From Lachnospiraceae bacterium (GTDB lineage: Bacteria > Bacillota > Clostridia > Lachnospirales > Lachnospiraceae): DNA of 35,035 bases. Below are positions 5,755 to 13,291 of the stretch, one piece after another; positions within the stretch are counted from its first letter, which is position 1, and every line of letters starts with the position of its first letter. The translations under genes and the position numbers were made by a program. The stretch is taken from the NCBI GenBank assembly GCA_017936785.1, contig JAGBEV010000058.1, positions 1 to 35,035 on the forward strand, read 5' to 3'. The notes below the pieces were generated by a model. The model did not search any database and was not told the origin of the DNA. It saw nothing but the letters and a program-made list of their open reading frames with translations.

Positions 5755-7137
5755 GTGGTATTCAGCAGTATAGAATTTTTATTGGGATTTCTCCCGATTT
5801 TTTTGATTATATATTATCTGACTCCTGTAAAGTACAAAAATATTACTTTATTTTTAGGGAGTTTATTTTTTTATGCCTATGGAGAACCCAGGTATGTTCT
5901 GCTTTTACTGGTATCCATGGTGATCAACTTCCTGTGGGGGCAAATGCTGGCTCCGGATCAGGGACGGAAAGAAATATATAGAAAAGCAGCCTTTGCAGGA
6001 ATTTTGGCGGTCAATGTGGGAGTGCTTGCCACATTTAAATGGGCGCCGGAGAGCTGGGGACTTCCCCTGGGAGTGAGCTTTTATACCTTTCAGGTGATTT
6101 CTTATCTGGCAGATGTTTATAAGGGTGAGATTGCGCCGGAGTGTTCCTTTTTAAAGCTGGGAACCTATATTTGTATGTTTCCCCAGCTGGTAGCAGGTCC
6201 CATTGTAAATTACAGTGAGGTGTCAAAGGAATTGAGGCATCCCGGGATTACTCCGGAAGGTATAGATGCAGGTATGAAGACCTTTGTGTGGGGACTGGTA
6301 ATGAAGGTACTCATTGCAGACAGATTAGCTGTTTTGTGGCACGAGATTTCTACCATAGGCTATATCAGTATTTCAACTCCTTTGGCATGGATGGGTGCCA
6401 TATCCTATTCCATGCAGATTTATTTTGATTTTTACGGCTATTCCTTAATGGCGATCGGCTTAGGCAAGATGCTGGGCTATACCCTTCCTGTCAATTTTAA
6501 ATTGCCTTATATGGCGAAAAGCATCCGGGAATTTTACCGCAGGTGGCATATGACGCTGGGAAGATGGTTTACCAAATATGTATATATACCTTTAGGAGGC
6601 AGCAAAAAAGGTCTGCCCAGAACTCTTTGCAATCTGCTGATCGTATGGGTACTGACTTCTTTGTGGCATGGAGGCAGTTTGAATTTCCTGATCTGGGGGA
6701 TGGCATTGTGTTTCTTTATTATCATGGAGAAGGTTATTGAATTTATACTTCAGAAGAAGAATATGAAAAAAGCTGCTGTGCAGGAGCCTCCTCTGGTCAC
6801 TGGGGTATTAAGGCATTTATATGTATTGGCTGTGATTCCCGTTACCTGGATGTGTTTTGCCATCAACAGGGTAGAGGAATTGGGAGTATACATTGGCAGG
6901 ATGTTTGGTCTTGTAGGCGGCATCAATGTAAATGAAGGCGTTTTTGGTGATAAATGTGCCAGGTATGGGCTGCTTATGCTCATAGCAGCGTTTTTGTGCA
7001 CCCCGGCTGGAGAGAAGTTGTTTGAGAAGTGGAAGGACCGGCTGCCGGGAATGATCCTGCTGGCAGGATTGTTCTGGCTGTGTGTGTGGTACATAATCAC
7101 TATGGGCGACAATCCTTTTATGTATTTTAGGTTTTAG
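5755..7137 (+). CDS. MBOAT-family membrane O-acyltransferase (AlgI/DltB-like)
   Basis: The 460-residue polytopic protein matches the AlgI/DltB branch of membrane-bound O-acyltransferases. Landmarks are 'FFYAYGEPRYVLLLL' near residue 38, 'PLGVSFYTFQVISYLADVY' near 105-123, 'MFPQLVAGPIVNYSEV' near 142-157, 'FREFYRRWHMTLGRWF'-type block (here SIREFYRRWHMTLGRW, about 253-268) and 'LTSLWHGGSLNFLIWG' near 304-319 with the conserved catalytic His. In such systems the MBOAT protein passes an acyl group across the membrane to an extracytoplasmic SGNH partner, which modifies a polysaccharide or wall polymer. The next gene encodes an SGNH protein 17 bp downstream. The start is GTG 5755 with only a weak ribosome binding site. 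The acceptor polymer cannot be told from the sequence; no dltA or dltC is present, so D-alanylation is unlikely. Confidence 0.92.
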   Translation: MVFSSIEFLLGFLPIFLIIYYLTPVKYKNITLFLGSLFFYAYGEPRYVLLLLVSMVINFLWGQMLAPDQGRKEIYRKAAFAGILAVNVGVLATFKWAPESWGLPLGVSFYTFQVISYLADVYKGEIAPECSFLKLGTYICMFPQLVAGPIVNYSEVSKELRHPGITPEGIDAGMKTFVWGLVMKVLIADRLAVLWHEISTIGYISISTPLAWMGAISYSMQIYFDFYGYSLMAIGLGKMLGYTLPVNFKLPYMAKSIREFYRRWHMTLGRWFTKYVYIPLGGSKKGLPRTLCNLLIVWVLTSLWHGGSLNFLIWGMALCFFIIMEKVIEFILQKKNMKKAAVQEPPLVTGVLRHLYVLAVIPVTWMCFAINRVEELGVYIGRMFGLVGGINVNEGVFGDKCARYGLLMLIAAFLCTPAGEKLFEKWKDRLPGMILLAGLFWLCVWYIITMGDNPFMYFRF

Positions 7138-7154
7138 AGAGGCAATGATGATAA

Positions 7155-8042
7155 GTGGAAAAATTCAGATATTATAGATTTATCTGTTTATTGGTTTTCG
7201 GAGGCATTTTATTCTTTGGTTATGAAGGAGTGGCAGATCAGTTTCAGGAACAGATGCAGGAGGCATGGAGGGAACCTATAGAGGAAGTGATCTCGGATAA
7301 TCATGTTTCAGAGTATGAGATTTCCGTTAATGAGGAACAGGAAAGCGTCTCGGAAAACGGTATGGAAAATGAAGAAAATGAGGATGTCAGCGGAAATATA
7401 TTAAACGGAACGGATGAAACAGAAGGACAGCCTCAGTGGTCCTATATCACTGTGGATGAAAGCTATTTTGATGATGCAGTATTTATCGGAGATTCCCGGA
7501 CCGTGGGACTTTATGATTATGCGGGATTAGATAATGCTGCTTTTTATGCATCCTCCGGGCTTACTGTATATAAACTTTTTGAAGATCCGGATGGAAAGTA
7601 TAAAGATGGAAACTGGCCGGAGAATATAGGAACCGCTCTGGAAAACAGACAGTTTGGCAAGGTCTATCTGATGATCGGCATCAATGAAATGGGCACGGGA
7701 GATGTGGATTATTTTATGAAGCATTATGAAGCCGCCGTTGCGCGCATCAGGGAGCTCCAACCTCATGCGGTCATTTATCTGGAAGGTATTTTACGGGTAA
7801 CCACGGAGCGATCCCAACAGGGAGATTATATCAATAATCAGGGCATTGATGAGAGAAATGAGCGGATTGCCCAATTAGCGGATGATCAGACCATATTTTA
7901 TCTGGATGTCAACAGTGTGGTATGCGATGAAACAGGAGGTCTGAATCCGGAATATACCTTTGACGGGGTGCATCTGTATGCCCAGTATATCCATATATGG
8001 AAAGAGTATTTGATGGAACATGCGGTTTCTGTAGGAAATTAA
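7155..8042 (+). CDS. Membrane-anchored SGNH/GDSL hydrolase-like O-acetyltransferase partner
   Basis: The 295-residue protein starts with a single membrane helix (about residues 8-24), so the rest is probably outside the cell. A very acidic, Asn/Glu-rich linker (about 35-95) follows. The catalytic domain has block I FIGDSRTVGL (Ser114), block III GINEMG (Asn177) and block V FDGVH (Asp270, His273), the SGNH catalytic set. With the MBOAT gene immediately upstream it forms a two-gene O-acylation module like AlgI/AlgX or PatA/PatB; that role is inferred. The start is GTG at 7155 with AGAGG 11-13 nt upstream; nearby ATG codons (7145, 7148) are out of frame. The gene is likely cotranscribed with the MBOAT gene. 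Confidence 0.85.
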   Translation: MEKFRYYRFICLLVFGGILFFGYEGVADQFQEQMQEAWREPIEEVISDNHVSEYEISVNEEQESVSENGMENEENEDVSGNILNGTDETEGQPQWSYITVDESYFDDAVFIGDSRTVGLYDYAGLDNAAFYASSGLTVYKLFEDPDGKYKDGNWPENIGTALENRQFGKVYLMIGINEMGTGDVDYFMKHYEAAVARIRELQPHAVIYLEGILRVTTERSQQGDYINNQGIDERNERIAQLADDQTIFYLDVNSVVCDETGGLNPEYTFDGVHLYAQYIHIWKEYLMEHAVSVGN

Positions 8043-8131
8043 GAGTCATATAAAAGATGTGATAATGATAAAAGAGGAAAGGTATAAAAGCTGAATTATT
8101 TGCACATACTATTCTTCAAAACGGAGGTGGT

Positions 8132-8347
8132 ATGATGGACGGAATGAATCAGAGCATTGCTCCCGCTATTATGAACAGTGCGGTTGAAGTGGGAATACAG
8201 GATAATGTGAGCAAACAGACTGAGGAAGAACTGCGCATGAAGCAGCTTTCCACAAAGCTCATTGAAAAAGGCAGACAGGATGATGTACAAAGAGCCGTGT
8301 CCAATGAAGATTACAGACAGGCTCTTTATGATGAATTTGAACTTTAA
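8132..8347 (+). CDS. Small unknown protein
   Basis: The 71-residue protein (70 if the second ATG at 8135 is used, which is better spaced from GGAGG at 8123-8127) is helical, polar and has no signal or membrane segment. A central basic region 'RMKQLSTKLIEKGRQDDVQRA' split by polar residues precedes an acidic C-terminus. The strong ribosome binding site supports translation. It follows the SGNH gene by 89 bp and overlaps the convergent lipase gene by 4 bp at the 3' ends. I do not recognise the family. Confidence 0.7.
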   Translation: MMDGMNQSIAPAIMNSAVEVGIQDNVSKQTEEELRMKQLSTKLIEKGRQDDVQRAVSNEDYRQALYDEFEL

Positions 8348-9822
8348 AATCCTTTTTTCTTCAACTCAACTACAATTTCATAAAAGATATTGAGGACATC
8401 AAAGCCTTTGATGTCTTCCCTTTTCAGATCGATCATGTCACCGTGGGAAATCCCGCGGTGATATTTATTTTTCAGTACCCCTCTGAAATTGCCCCATTGT
8501 GCGCTGGAAATGTCCACCAATCCATCATTGTCGCTGCCTTTGCAGGTACACATTAATAAATAAGGAATGGACAATAAGGAATCGCTGAAACAGGATTTCA
8601 TAACAGAAGCAAAGCTCTGATAGTAAACGTTTGGATCGTCTTTGTTGTCTTCGTTAAACTGCAGGCAAAATTCCGGGTCCAGCTGTTTGCTGGAGGAATA
8701 ACAGTCAGGATGATCGTCGCCTGCCAGAACAAAAGGATGATTGATGCAGGAAGCGATGAAGCGATAAAGGGAATCAGGCAGCCTGTTCAATAAAGTAATC
8801 AGCTCTGAACCATAATGGGGAGTATTGATTGTTGTTAAGGAGGCAACCTTTTCTCCATAGCCCATGGATGAGATCAGGTAACGGCAGTCCAGACCGCCTT
8901 TGGAGTGGGCAATGATATTTACTTTATCACAGTTATTTTCGGCTAGAGCAGTATCAATGGTCCTGGCGATGGCAGCAGCATTTTCTTCAATGGTGCCCCA
9001 GGCTTTTTGATGACCATAATAGATTTTAGCTCCATGTTTCATAAGGACTACGGGAATTCTTCCCCAGTAATTGAAATAACGAAGATCACGGAATCCGATG
9101 CCATGGACCATGATCAGGGGATACCTGACAGCACAGCTTTCATCATCTACCTGAAATGCTTCTAAAGTTTTACGCTGCACGGCAACCAGATATTCGTCCT
9201 TTGCCGCCCGGCACATAATATGTGCAAGATAGAGCTGGACAAAGGGAACCCACATAAAAATCAAAATCATAAGGCGTTTGGTGATACCCAGATTGCGGGA
9301 GGTAAAAAATATCCTGAGACAGCCGTTTGCCAGAAAGAGCCAGACAAATATAATGGCATAGATCACTTCTGCGATCATAAGGGCAGTTTCAAAAGTAAAG
9401 CTGGCAGGACTCGTATTGTCATACAGCAGCAATATATCATATGGATTTTTTGGCAGAATAAAAAAGCAGATCATGTACCAGAGAGGCAGCAGGTACAAGC
9501 CTGTCAATCCCCCATGGATCAGAGCCCTTCCTCCATAGAGAATCCCGATACGCATATTGCCGCTTTCGTTTTTGCGAAGCCGGAAAATATGAAGCCGGAT
9601 TGTAGTATAAAGCTGAAAGCAAACAACAGAAGTAATAAAGAATCCGTTACTGATCCCGGAATTCTCAGGCGACCGGATACAGATAATATACACCAGCAAA
9701 GGAAGATGAGGTGCAAAAAATAAATAAGGAATCATCCACCTTTTTTTAGACAGATCATAAATACCTGCCAGATCCAATATTGGGATCAAAAATAAAAGTA
9801 TCGTCCAAAAGTAAATCCACAT
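8344..9822 (-). CDS. Lipase/esterase-like alpha/beta hydrolase with polytopic membrane N-terminus
   Basis: The 492-residue protein has two halves. Residues 1 to about 225 carry around six hydrophobic helices (near 3-21, 30-50, 58-75, 100-125, 145-168, 182-202). Residues about 232-492 form an alpha/beta hydrolase of the bacterial lipase type: oxyanion-hole VHGIGF (about 239-244), nucleophile elbow AHSKGG with Ser near 307, 'SLTTINTPHYGSEL', 'SDNDGLVDISSAQWG' with the candidate acid, and 'HRGISHGDMID' with the candidate His near the C-terminus. True lipases usually have GHSxGG; Ala replaces the first Gly, as in Burkholderia/Pseudomonas relatives the position varies. It probably acts on a lipid ester at the membrane; the side it faces is not clear. 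The ATG at 9822 has GGGG 9 nt upstream; a TTG 18 bp earlier has none. It is downstream of the C_GCAxxG_C_C gene by 77 bp. Confidence 0.82.
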   Translation of the reverse strand: MWIYFWTILLFLIPILDLAGIYDLSKKRWMIPYLFFAPHLPLLVYIICIRSPENSGISNGFFITSVVCFQLYTTIRLHIFRLRKNESGNMRIGILYGGRALIHGGLTGLYLLPLWYMICFFILPKNPYDILLLYDNTSPASFTFETALMIAEVIYAIIFVWLFLANGCLRIFFTSRNLGITKRLMILIFMWVPFVQLYLAHIMCRAAKDEYLVAVQRKTLEAFQVDDESCAVRYPLIMVHGIGFRDLRYFNYWGRIPVVLMKHGAKIYYGHQKAWGTIEENAAAIARTIDTALAENNCDKVNIIAHSKGGLDCRYLISSMGYGEKVASLTTINTPHYGSELITLLNRLPDSLYRFIASCINHPFVLAGDDHPDCYSSSKQLDPEFCLQFNEDNKDDPNVYYQSFASVMKSCFSDSLLSIPYLLMCTCKGSDNDGLVDISSAQWGNFRGVLKNKYHRGISHGDMIDLKREDIKGFDVLNIFYEIVVELKKKGF

Positions 9823-9899
9823 ATCGATTATCCCCTGCAAAATTAAGTCATTTATATATGAAACAGATCAGAAAGGAAAAAAGTTTCATATATTCTTTT

Positions 9900-10304
9900 T
9901 TAGAGTTTCAGCACATTTTCCACGATTTCAACTGCATCCATAATACAGTCAGGACAGGAACGGAGGACTTTTCCGGTTTCCACACCCTTTAATTCCTTGC
10001 ATATAGTGGAACTATTCTTTTCCTGAAACTGCTTTACAATTTCTCTGGAAAGTCTGTAGGTATCAGCTTTTGTCTTGGGATCATCCAGATTTCCGTCACT
10101 GTTTTTCAGTCCTGCCAGAATGACAGCGCCTGTCACTGCGCCACAGGTGCCCTCCATGCCGCCCATGCCAAGACCGCAGCCCTCACAGACCTTAAATAAT
10201 GTTTCCTTATCAACGCCCGCCTCATCGGCAAATGCCATTGCCACAGCCTGGGCACAGTTGTATTTTTTGTCATGATATGCAATTGCTAATTCTTTTTTTG
10301 TCAT
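9900..10304 (-). CDS. C_GCAxxG_C_C family protein
   Basis: The 134-residue protein shows the family signature: 'YNCAQAVAMAF' near residue 15, 'CEGCGLGMGGMEGTCGAVTGA' in segments near 40-60 (the GCAxxG-like core read as CGAVTG), and two late cysteines ('STICKELKG', 'RSCPDCIMDAVEIV'). These small redox-type or metal-binding proteins are widespread in anaerobes; their biochemical role is not settled. ATG 10304 has AAGGAG 8 nt upstream and is clearly the start. The frame stays open upstream to 10616, but that extension runs through a 234-bp structured repeat and is not protein-like. If the element at 10362-10595 is transcribed leftward it would be in the leader of this gene. Confidence 0.9.
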   Translation of the reverse strand: MTKKELAIAYHDKKYNCAQAVAMAFADEAGVDKETLFKVCEGCGLGMGGMEGTCGAVTGAVILAGLKNSDGNLDDPKTKADTYRLSREIVKQFQEKNSSTICKELKGVETGKVLRSCPDCIMDAVEIVENVLKL

Positions 10305-10361
10305 AGTTGTTTCTCCTTTTCGTATTTTTGAGTAATGTTTGTGTTGGGGGATGTTGTGGTG

Positions 10362-10595
10362 GAATTGGGTGGGGGTATGTTCTTTTTGGAAACCGGATAA
10401 GGAAAGGGGGTATTTTCTAACCAAATGGGAAGGTGTGTGGAGTGCGTCCGGGTCGGCTTCTAATGCGCCATCCGGGCGCAGAAGCCTAAAACGCCCATCC
10501 ATGGGCGTTTTTCCCTGGTTTTTTGGACCATTTGGTAAGAAAAGGCCCCCTTTCCTTAATACGGTTTCCAAAAAGAACATACCCCCACCCAATTC
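10362..10595 (-). ncRNA. Structured RNA candidate A (TwoAYGGAY-like), 234 bp
   Basis: The ends form a perfect 34-bp inverted repeat (10362-10395 with 10562-10595), followed inward by a second near-perfect helix (about 10397-10429 with 10527-10561). Read on the minus strand the core holds a 9-bp hairpin with loop ATGGAT (AAAACGCCC/GGGCGTTTT, 10489-10512), then AGG, a 7-bp stem (GGCTTCT/AGAAGCC, 10455-10486) enclosing GCGCC/GGCGC with loop CGGAT, then CCGACCCGG. Element B at 10780-11013 repeats this layout with different, still complementary, stem sequences. Two loops close to AYGGAY recall the TwoAYGGAY motif described from Clostridia and gut metagenomes; I could not check this. The strand is inferred from those loops. 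It lies 58 bp upstream of the C_GCAxxG_C_C start, so it could be a leader or a separate transcript. Confidence 0.7.
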
Positions 10596-10678
10596 ATCTA
10601 CTCTTTCTCCCCGCAACAGAAAGCATTATCTGGTGTTTAGTTTAAGATTTACTTTATTTTCCGTACCATCGCCCTAGC

Positions 10679-10761
10679 CTCAGCGCCTTCCCCGCCTCAA
10701 CAGGCGAAGCTGAAAACTATTCTCCGGCGGCGGGGAAGTATTTATCATCACTGCCCCTGAG
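10679..10761. other. Third hairpin, between structured RNA candidates A and B
   Basis: CTTCCCCGCC (10687-10696) pairs perfectly with GGCGGGGAAG (10729-10738), and CTCAG (10679-10683) with CTGAG (10757-10761). A small alternative stem CGCC/GGCG (10693-10706) competes with the main one. No T-run follows on either strand. No ORF or confident promoter is seen in 10596-10779. Confidence 0.5.
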
Positions 10762-10779
10762 AATAATTGTGGCGTGGTT

Positions 10780-11013
10780 GCTCAACCGTTAAAAAAGGTT
10801 TCTTTTTGAAAGTGTTGTTTTGAATCGTAGTTTTTCTTACAGAATGGTCCGATACCCAGGGGAATCCTGCCATGGATGGCAGGATTAGGTCCCACTGGAC
10901 AGGACGTCCATTGGGACCGACCCGGCAGAAGCCAAATCCCTGAATCCATTCTGTTAGAAAAACAAGATTCAAAACTCCGCTTTCCAAAAAGAAACCTTTT
11001 TTAACGGTTGAGC
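10780..11013 (+). ncRNA. Structured RNA candidate B (TwoAYGGAY-like), 234 bp
   Basis: The ends form a perfect 29-bp inverted repeat (10780-10808 with 10985-11013) of different sequence from element A. A second helix follows (about 10809-10847 with 10945-10984). On the plus strand the core has a 9-bp hairpin AATCCTGCC/GGCAGGATT with loop ATGGAT (10863-10886), then AGG, a 7-bp stem GGTCCCA/TGGGACC enclosing TGGAC/GTCCA with loop AGGAC (10887-10918), then CGACCCGG. Blocks shared with element A in the same orientation include TTCTTTTTG near the 5' end, TTTTCTTAC, AATGGTCC, ATGGAT, CGACCCGG, GTTAGAAAA and TTTCCAAAAAGAA. Stems change on both sides together while loops and junctions stay, which is the mark of a conserved RNA fold. 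It lies 33 bp past the buk stop, facing it. Confidence 0.7.
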
Positions 11014-11046
11014 CCACATTCAATCCCCTCTTCCGGGGAAAAAATC

Positions 11047-12114
11047 TTAATACTTCAACGCCTCTTCCTCACCGGTCAACACGCGGATTGCCCCCTGAGC
11101 CAGAGCCAGCAATTCATCCTCGCCGGGATAAACAGTAAAAGGAGCGATCCACTCACATTTTTCTTTTAATCCTGCAACAACACCCTTGTCATATGCAATA
11201 CCGCCGGTTACGATGATCTGGTCAACCTTGCCGTTTAATACACATGCCATGGAGCCCATATCTTTTGCTACCTGCTGGATAAATGCAGCACGCAGCTTAA
11301 TTGCGTCTTCCTTACCTTCGGAAGCCATCTTTTCAACGTCTCTCATATCGTTTGTGCCAAGATATGCGTTAAAGCCGCCGTTACCAACGATCTTTTTGTA
11401 TACTTCTTTCTCAGTATATTTGCCGGAGAAGCACATTTTGATCAATGCGCCGGAAGGAACTGCGCCTGCTCTTTCAGGAGAAAATGCACCGTCGCCGTCC
11501 AATGCGTTAAATACGTCAACAACCTTGCCCTGTCTGTGTGCGCCTACGGAAACGCCGCCGCCCATGTGGACAACTACAAGATTTAAGGAATCATAGGATT
11601 TACCGTTTTCTTTAGCATAGCGTTTTGCAACAGCCTTCTGGTTTAATGCGTGGAAAACGCTGGTACGGGGCAGTTCCGGCACGCCGGAGTATCTTGCGAT
11701 ATCTTCCAGCTCGTCAACAACAACCGGATCGACAATATAGGAAGGAACGCCGATGGAGTCGCCGATTTCTCTTGCCAGGATGCCGCCTAAGTTGGAAGCA
11801 TGCTGTCCCTGTTTTCCGATCTTTAAATCTTCCAATAAGTCATCGCTTACAGCGTAAGTGCCGCCGGGGATAGGCTTTAACATACCGCCGCGGCCTACCA
11901 CTACGTCTAAGGATTTGATATCAAAGTTTTTGGAATCCAGTAAGTTTAAGATAATGTCTTTACGGAAATCCTTCTGGTCTACGATAGAAGCGTAGCTTGC
12001 GATCTCTTCTGTGGAATGTCTTAAGGTTTCTTCAAATAATAAGGTCTCATCTTCAAATACACCGATCTTGGTGGAAGTGGAGCCGGGATTGATAATTAAA
12101 CTTTTTATGGACAT
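11047..12114 (-). CDS. buk: Butyrate kinase
   Basis: The 355-residue protein has the usual butyrate kinase length and the acetate/butyrate kinase fold: '[15 protein letters not shown]' phosphate-binding strand at residues 5-19, '[16 protein letters not shown]' (specific to butyrate kinases), '[14 protein letters not shown]' and '[13 protein letters not shown]'. It converts butyryl phosphate and ADP to butyrate and ATP, the last step of one butyrate pathway. ATG 12114 has AGGAGA 6 nt upstream; an ATG at 12120 is too close to that site. ptb lies 13 bp upstream on the same strand, giving the classical ptb-buk operon. After the stop comes structured RNA candidate B rather than a simple T-run terminator. 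Confidence 0.95.
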   Translation of the reverse strand: MSIKSLIINPGSTSTKIGVFEDETLLFEETLRHSTEEIASYASIVDQKDFRKDIILNLLDSKNFDIKSLDVVVGRGGMLKPIPGGTYAVSDDLLEDLKIGKQGQHASNLGGILAREIGDSIGVPSYIVDPVVVDELEDIARYSGVPELPRTSVFHALNQKAVAKRYAKENGKSYDSLNLVVVHMGGGVSVGAHRQGKVVDVFNALDGDGAFSPERAGAVPSGALIKMCFSGKYTEKEVYKKIVGNGGFNAYLGTNDMRDVEKMASEGKEDAIKLRAAFIQQVAKDMGSMACVLNGKVDQIIVTGGIAYDKGVVAGLKEKCEWIAPFTVYPGEDELLALAQGAIRVLTGEEEALKY

Positions 12115-12127
12115 TTTCATTCTCCTT

Positions 12128-13048
12128 TTATTTATTTTTCATGAATTCGGAAACAACAGCGCCCAGAGCCAGAGAGTTTACTTTTACTTCTACTGAATCG
12201 GAACGGCTTGTTAAAATAACCGGAGCCTTCGTACCGGTAAGCATGTTGCCGTTTACCATCTTAGCAGTATGTACCATTGCTTTATAAACAAGATTTCCTG
12301 CATGGATATCAGGGAATAACAGTACATCAGCATCACCTACGATCTTACGGTCGGAAGCACCTGCTTTATGTGCGGCAGCTTCAGGACAGATAGCAAGATC
12401 CAAAGAAAGAGGACCGTCTACGATACAGCCTGTGATCTGACCTTCTTCATTCATCCTGGTAAGCTCTGCAGCTTCAACGGTAACGGGCATCTTGGGATTT
12501 ACTACTTCAACTGCCGCAAGAGGAGCAACCTTTGGATTGGGAATGCCGCATGCATGGCAGATTTCTACAGTGTTGTTAATAATGGAAACTTTATCCTCAA
12601 GTGTAGGATAAGGCATAAATGCAACGTCAGATAAGAATAATAAATGGTCGATACCTTCCACATCAAATACGCATACGTGGGATAAGGGTTTACCGGTACG
12701 AAGTCCGACTTCTTTATCCAATACGCTCTTCAAAAAGCCCTTGGTATCGATCATACCTTTCATGTACATATCAGCTTTGCCCTCATGTACCAGAGAAACG
12801 GCTTTTCTTGCAGCCTCAGTAATATCTTTTTCGTCGATGATCTCATAGCCGGATAAATCCATATGGATGGATGCGGCGATTTCCTTGATCTTGTCTTCAT
12901 CGCCTACTAAGATCGCATCTGCGATATTGCGTTCCTTTGCGACCTTAACAGCTTCCAGAACGGGAGCATCCTGTGCAACGGCAACGGAAACTTTTTTCAG
13001 CGGGCAGCCGTCCAATTTGGCGATTAACTCATCAAAACTCTTTGTCAT
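12128..13048 (-). CDS. ptb: Phosphate butyryltransferase
   Basis: The 306-residue protein belongs to the phosphate acetyl/butyryltransferase family: '[17 protein letters not shown]' at the N-terminus, '[20 protein letters not shown]', '[18 protein letters not shown]', '[15 protein letters not shown]' and '[17 protein letters not shown]'. It converts butyryl-CoA and phosphate to butyryl phosphate and CoA in the cytoplasm, feeding buk. Pairing with a GRGGM-type butyrate kinase supports butyryl rather than acetyl specificity. GAGG lies 11 nt upstream of ATG 13048. It is divergent from secA, and a good promoter sits at 13108-13136. Confidence 0.94.
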   Translation of the reverse strand: MTKSFDELIAKLDGCPLKKVSVAVAQDAPVLEAVKVAKERNIADAILVGDEDKIKEIAASIHMDLSGYEIIDEKDITEAARKAVSLVHEGKADMYMKGMIDTKGFLKSVLDKEVGLRTGKPLSHVCVFDVEGIDHLLFLSDVAFMPYPTLEDKVSIINNTVEICHACGIPNPKVAPLAAVEVVNPKMPVTVEAAELTRMNEEGQITGCIVDGPLSLDLAICPEAAAHKAGASDRKIVGDADVLLFPDIHAGNLVYKAMVHTAKMVNGNMLTGTKAPVILTSRSDSVEVKVNSLALGAVVSEFMKNK

Positions 13049-13107
13049 TTGATCCTACCTCTTTCCTATTAAATTCAGCGGTTTATAAGCACACCGCATT
13101 CGTTAAA

Positions 13108-13136
13108 ATAATATCACTATTCAGGGCAAAAAGCAA
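13108..13136 (-). promoter_or_regulatory. Promoter of ptb-buk
   Basis: On the minus strand TTGCTT (13131-13136) and TATTAT (13108-13113) are separated by 17 bp, with about 55 bp of leader before ptb. Confidence 0.6.
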
Positions 13137-13202
13137 CGCAAAGGAACGGGGGTTTTACACTTTGTTCATAAAAAATTTATGGAATGGTCACAGGGCTTTT
13201 TA

Positions 13203-13231
13203 TTGAATCCCATAATTAAATCTGTTACAAT
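13203..13231 (+). promoter_or_regulatory. Promoter of secA-prfB
   Basis: TTGAAT (13203-13208), 17-bp spacer, TACAAT (13226-13231), about 60 bp upstream of the secA start. Confidence 0.6.
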
Positions 13232-13291
13232 AGGCTTTAGGGTTTTAAAAGGGGGAATATTTTTATTCCCTGCAATATAGGAGCGACAGAG

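Noticed and set aside
10362-10595. 6S RNA or large SRP RNA
   Set aside because: Long rod shape fits loosely, but the SRP signature GGTCCGGAAGGAAGCAG is absent and two unlike, opposite copies side by side are not expected for 6S RNA.
10305-10616. N-terminal extension of the C_GCAxxG_C_C protein
   Set aside because: It translates the structured RNA element; the real start at 10304 has a strong ribosome binding site.
10362-11013. Miniature inverted-repeat transposon as the explanation of the two 234-bp elements
   Set aside because: Transposon copies should share terminal sequences. Here the termini differ completely between copies while staying self-complementary, and no target duplication is visible.
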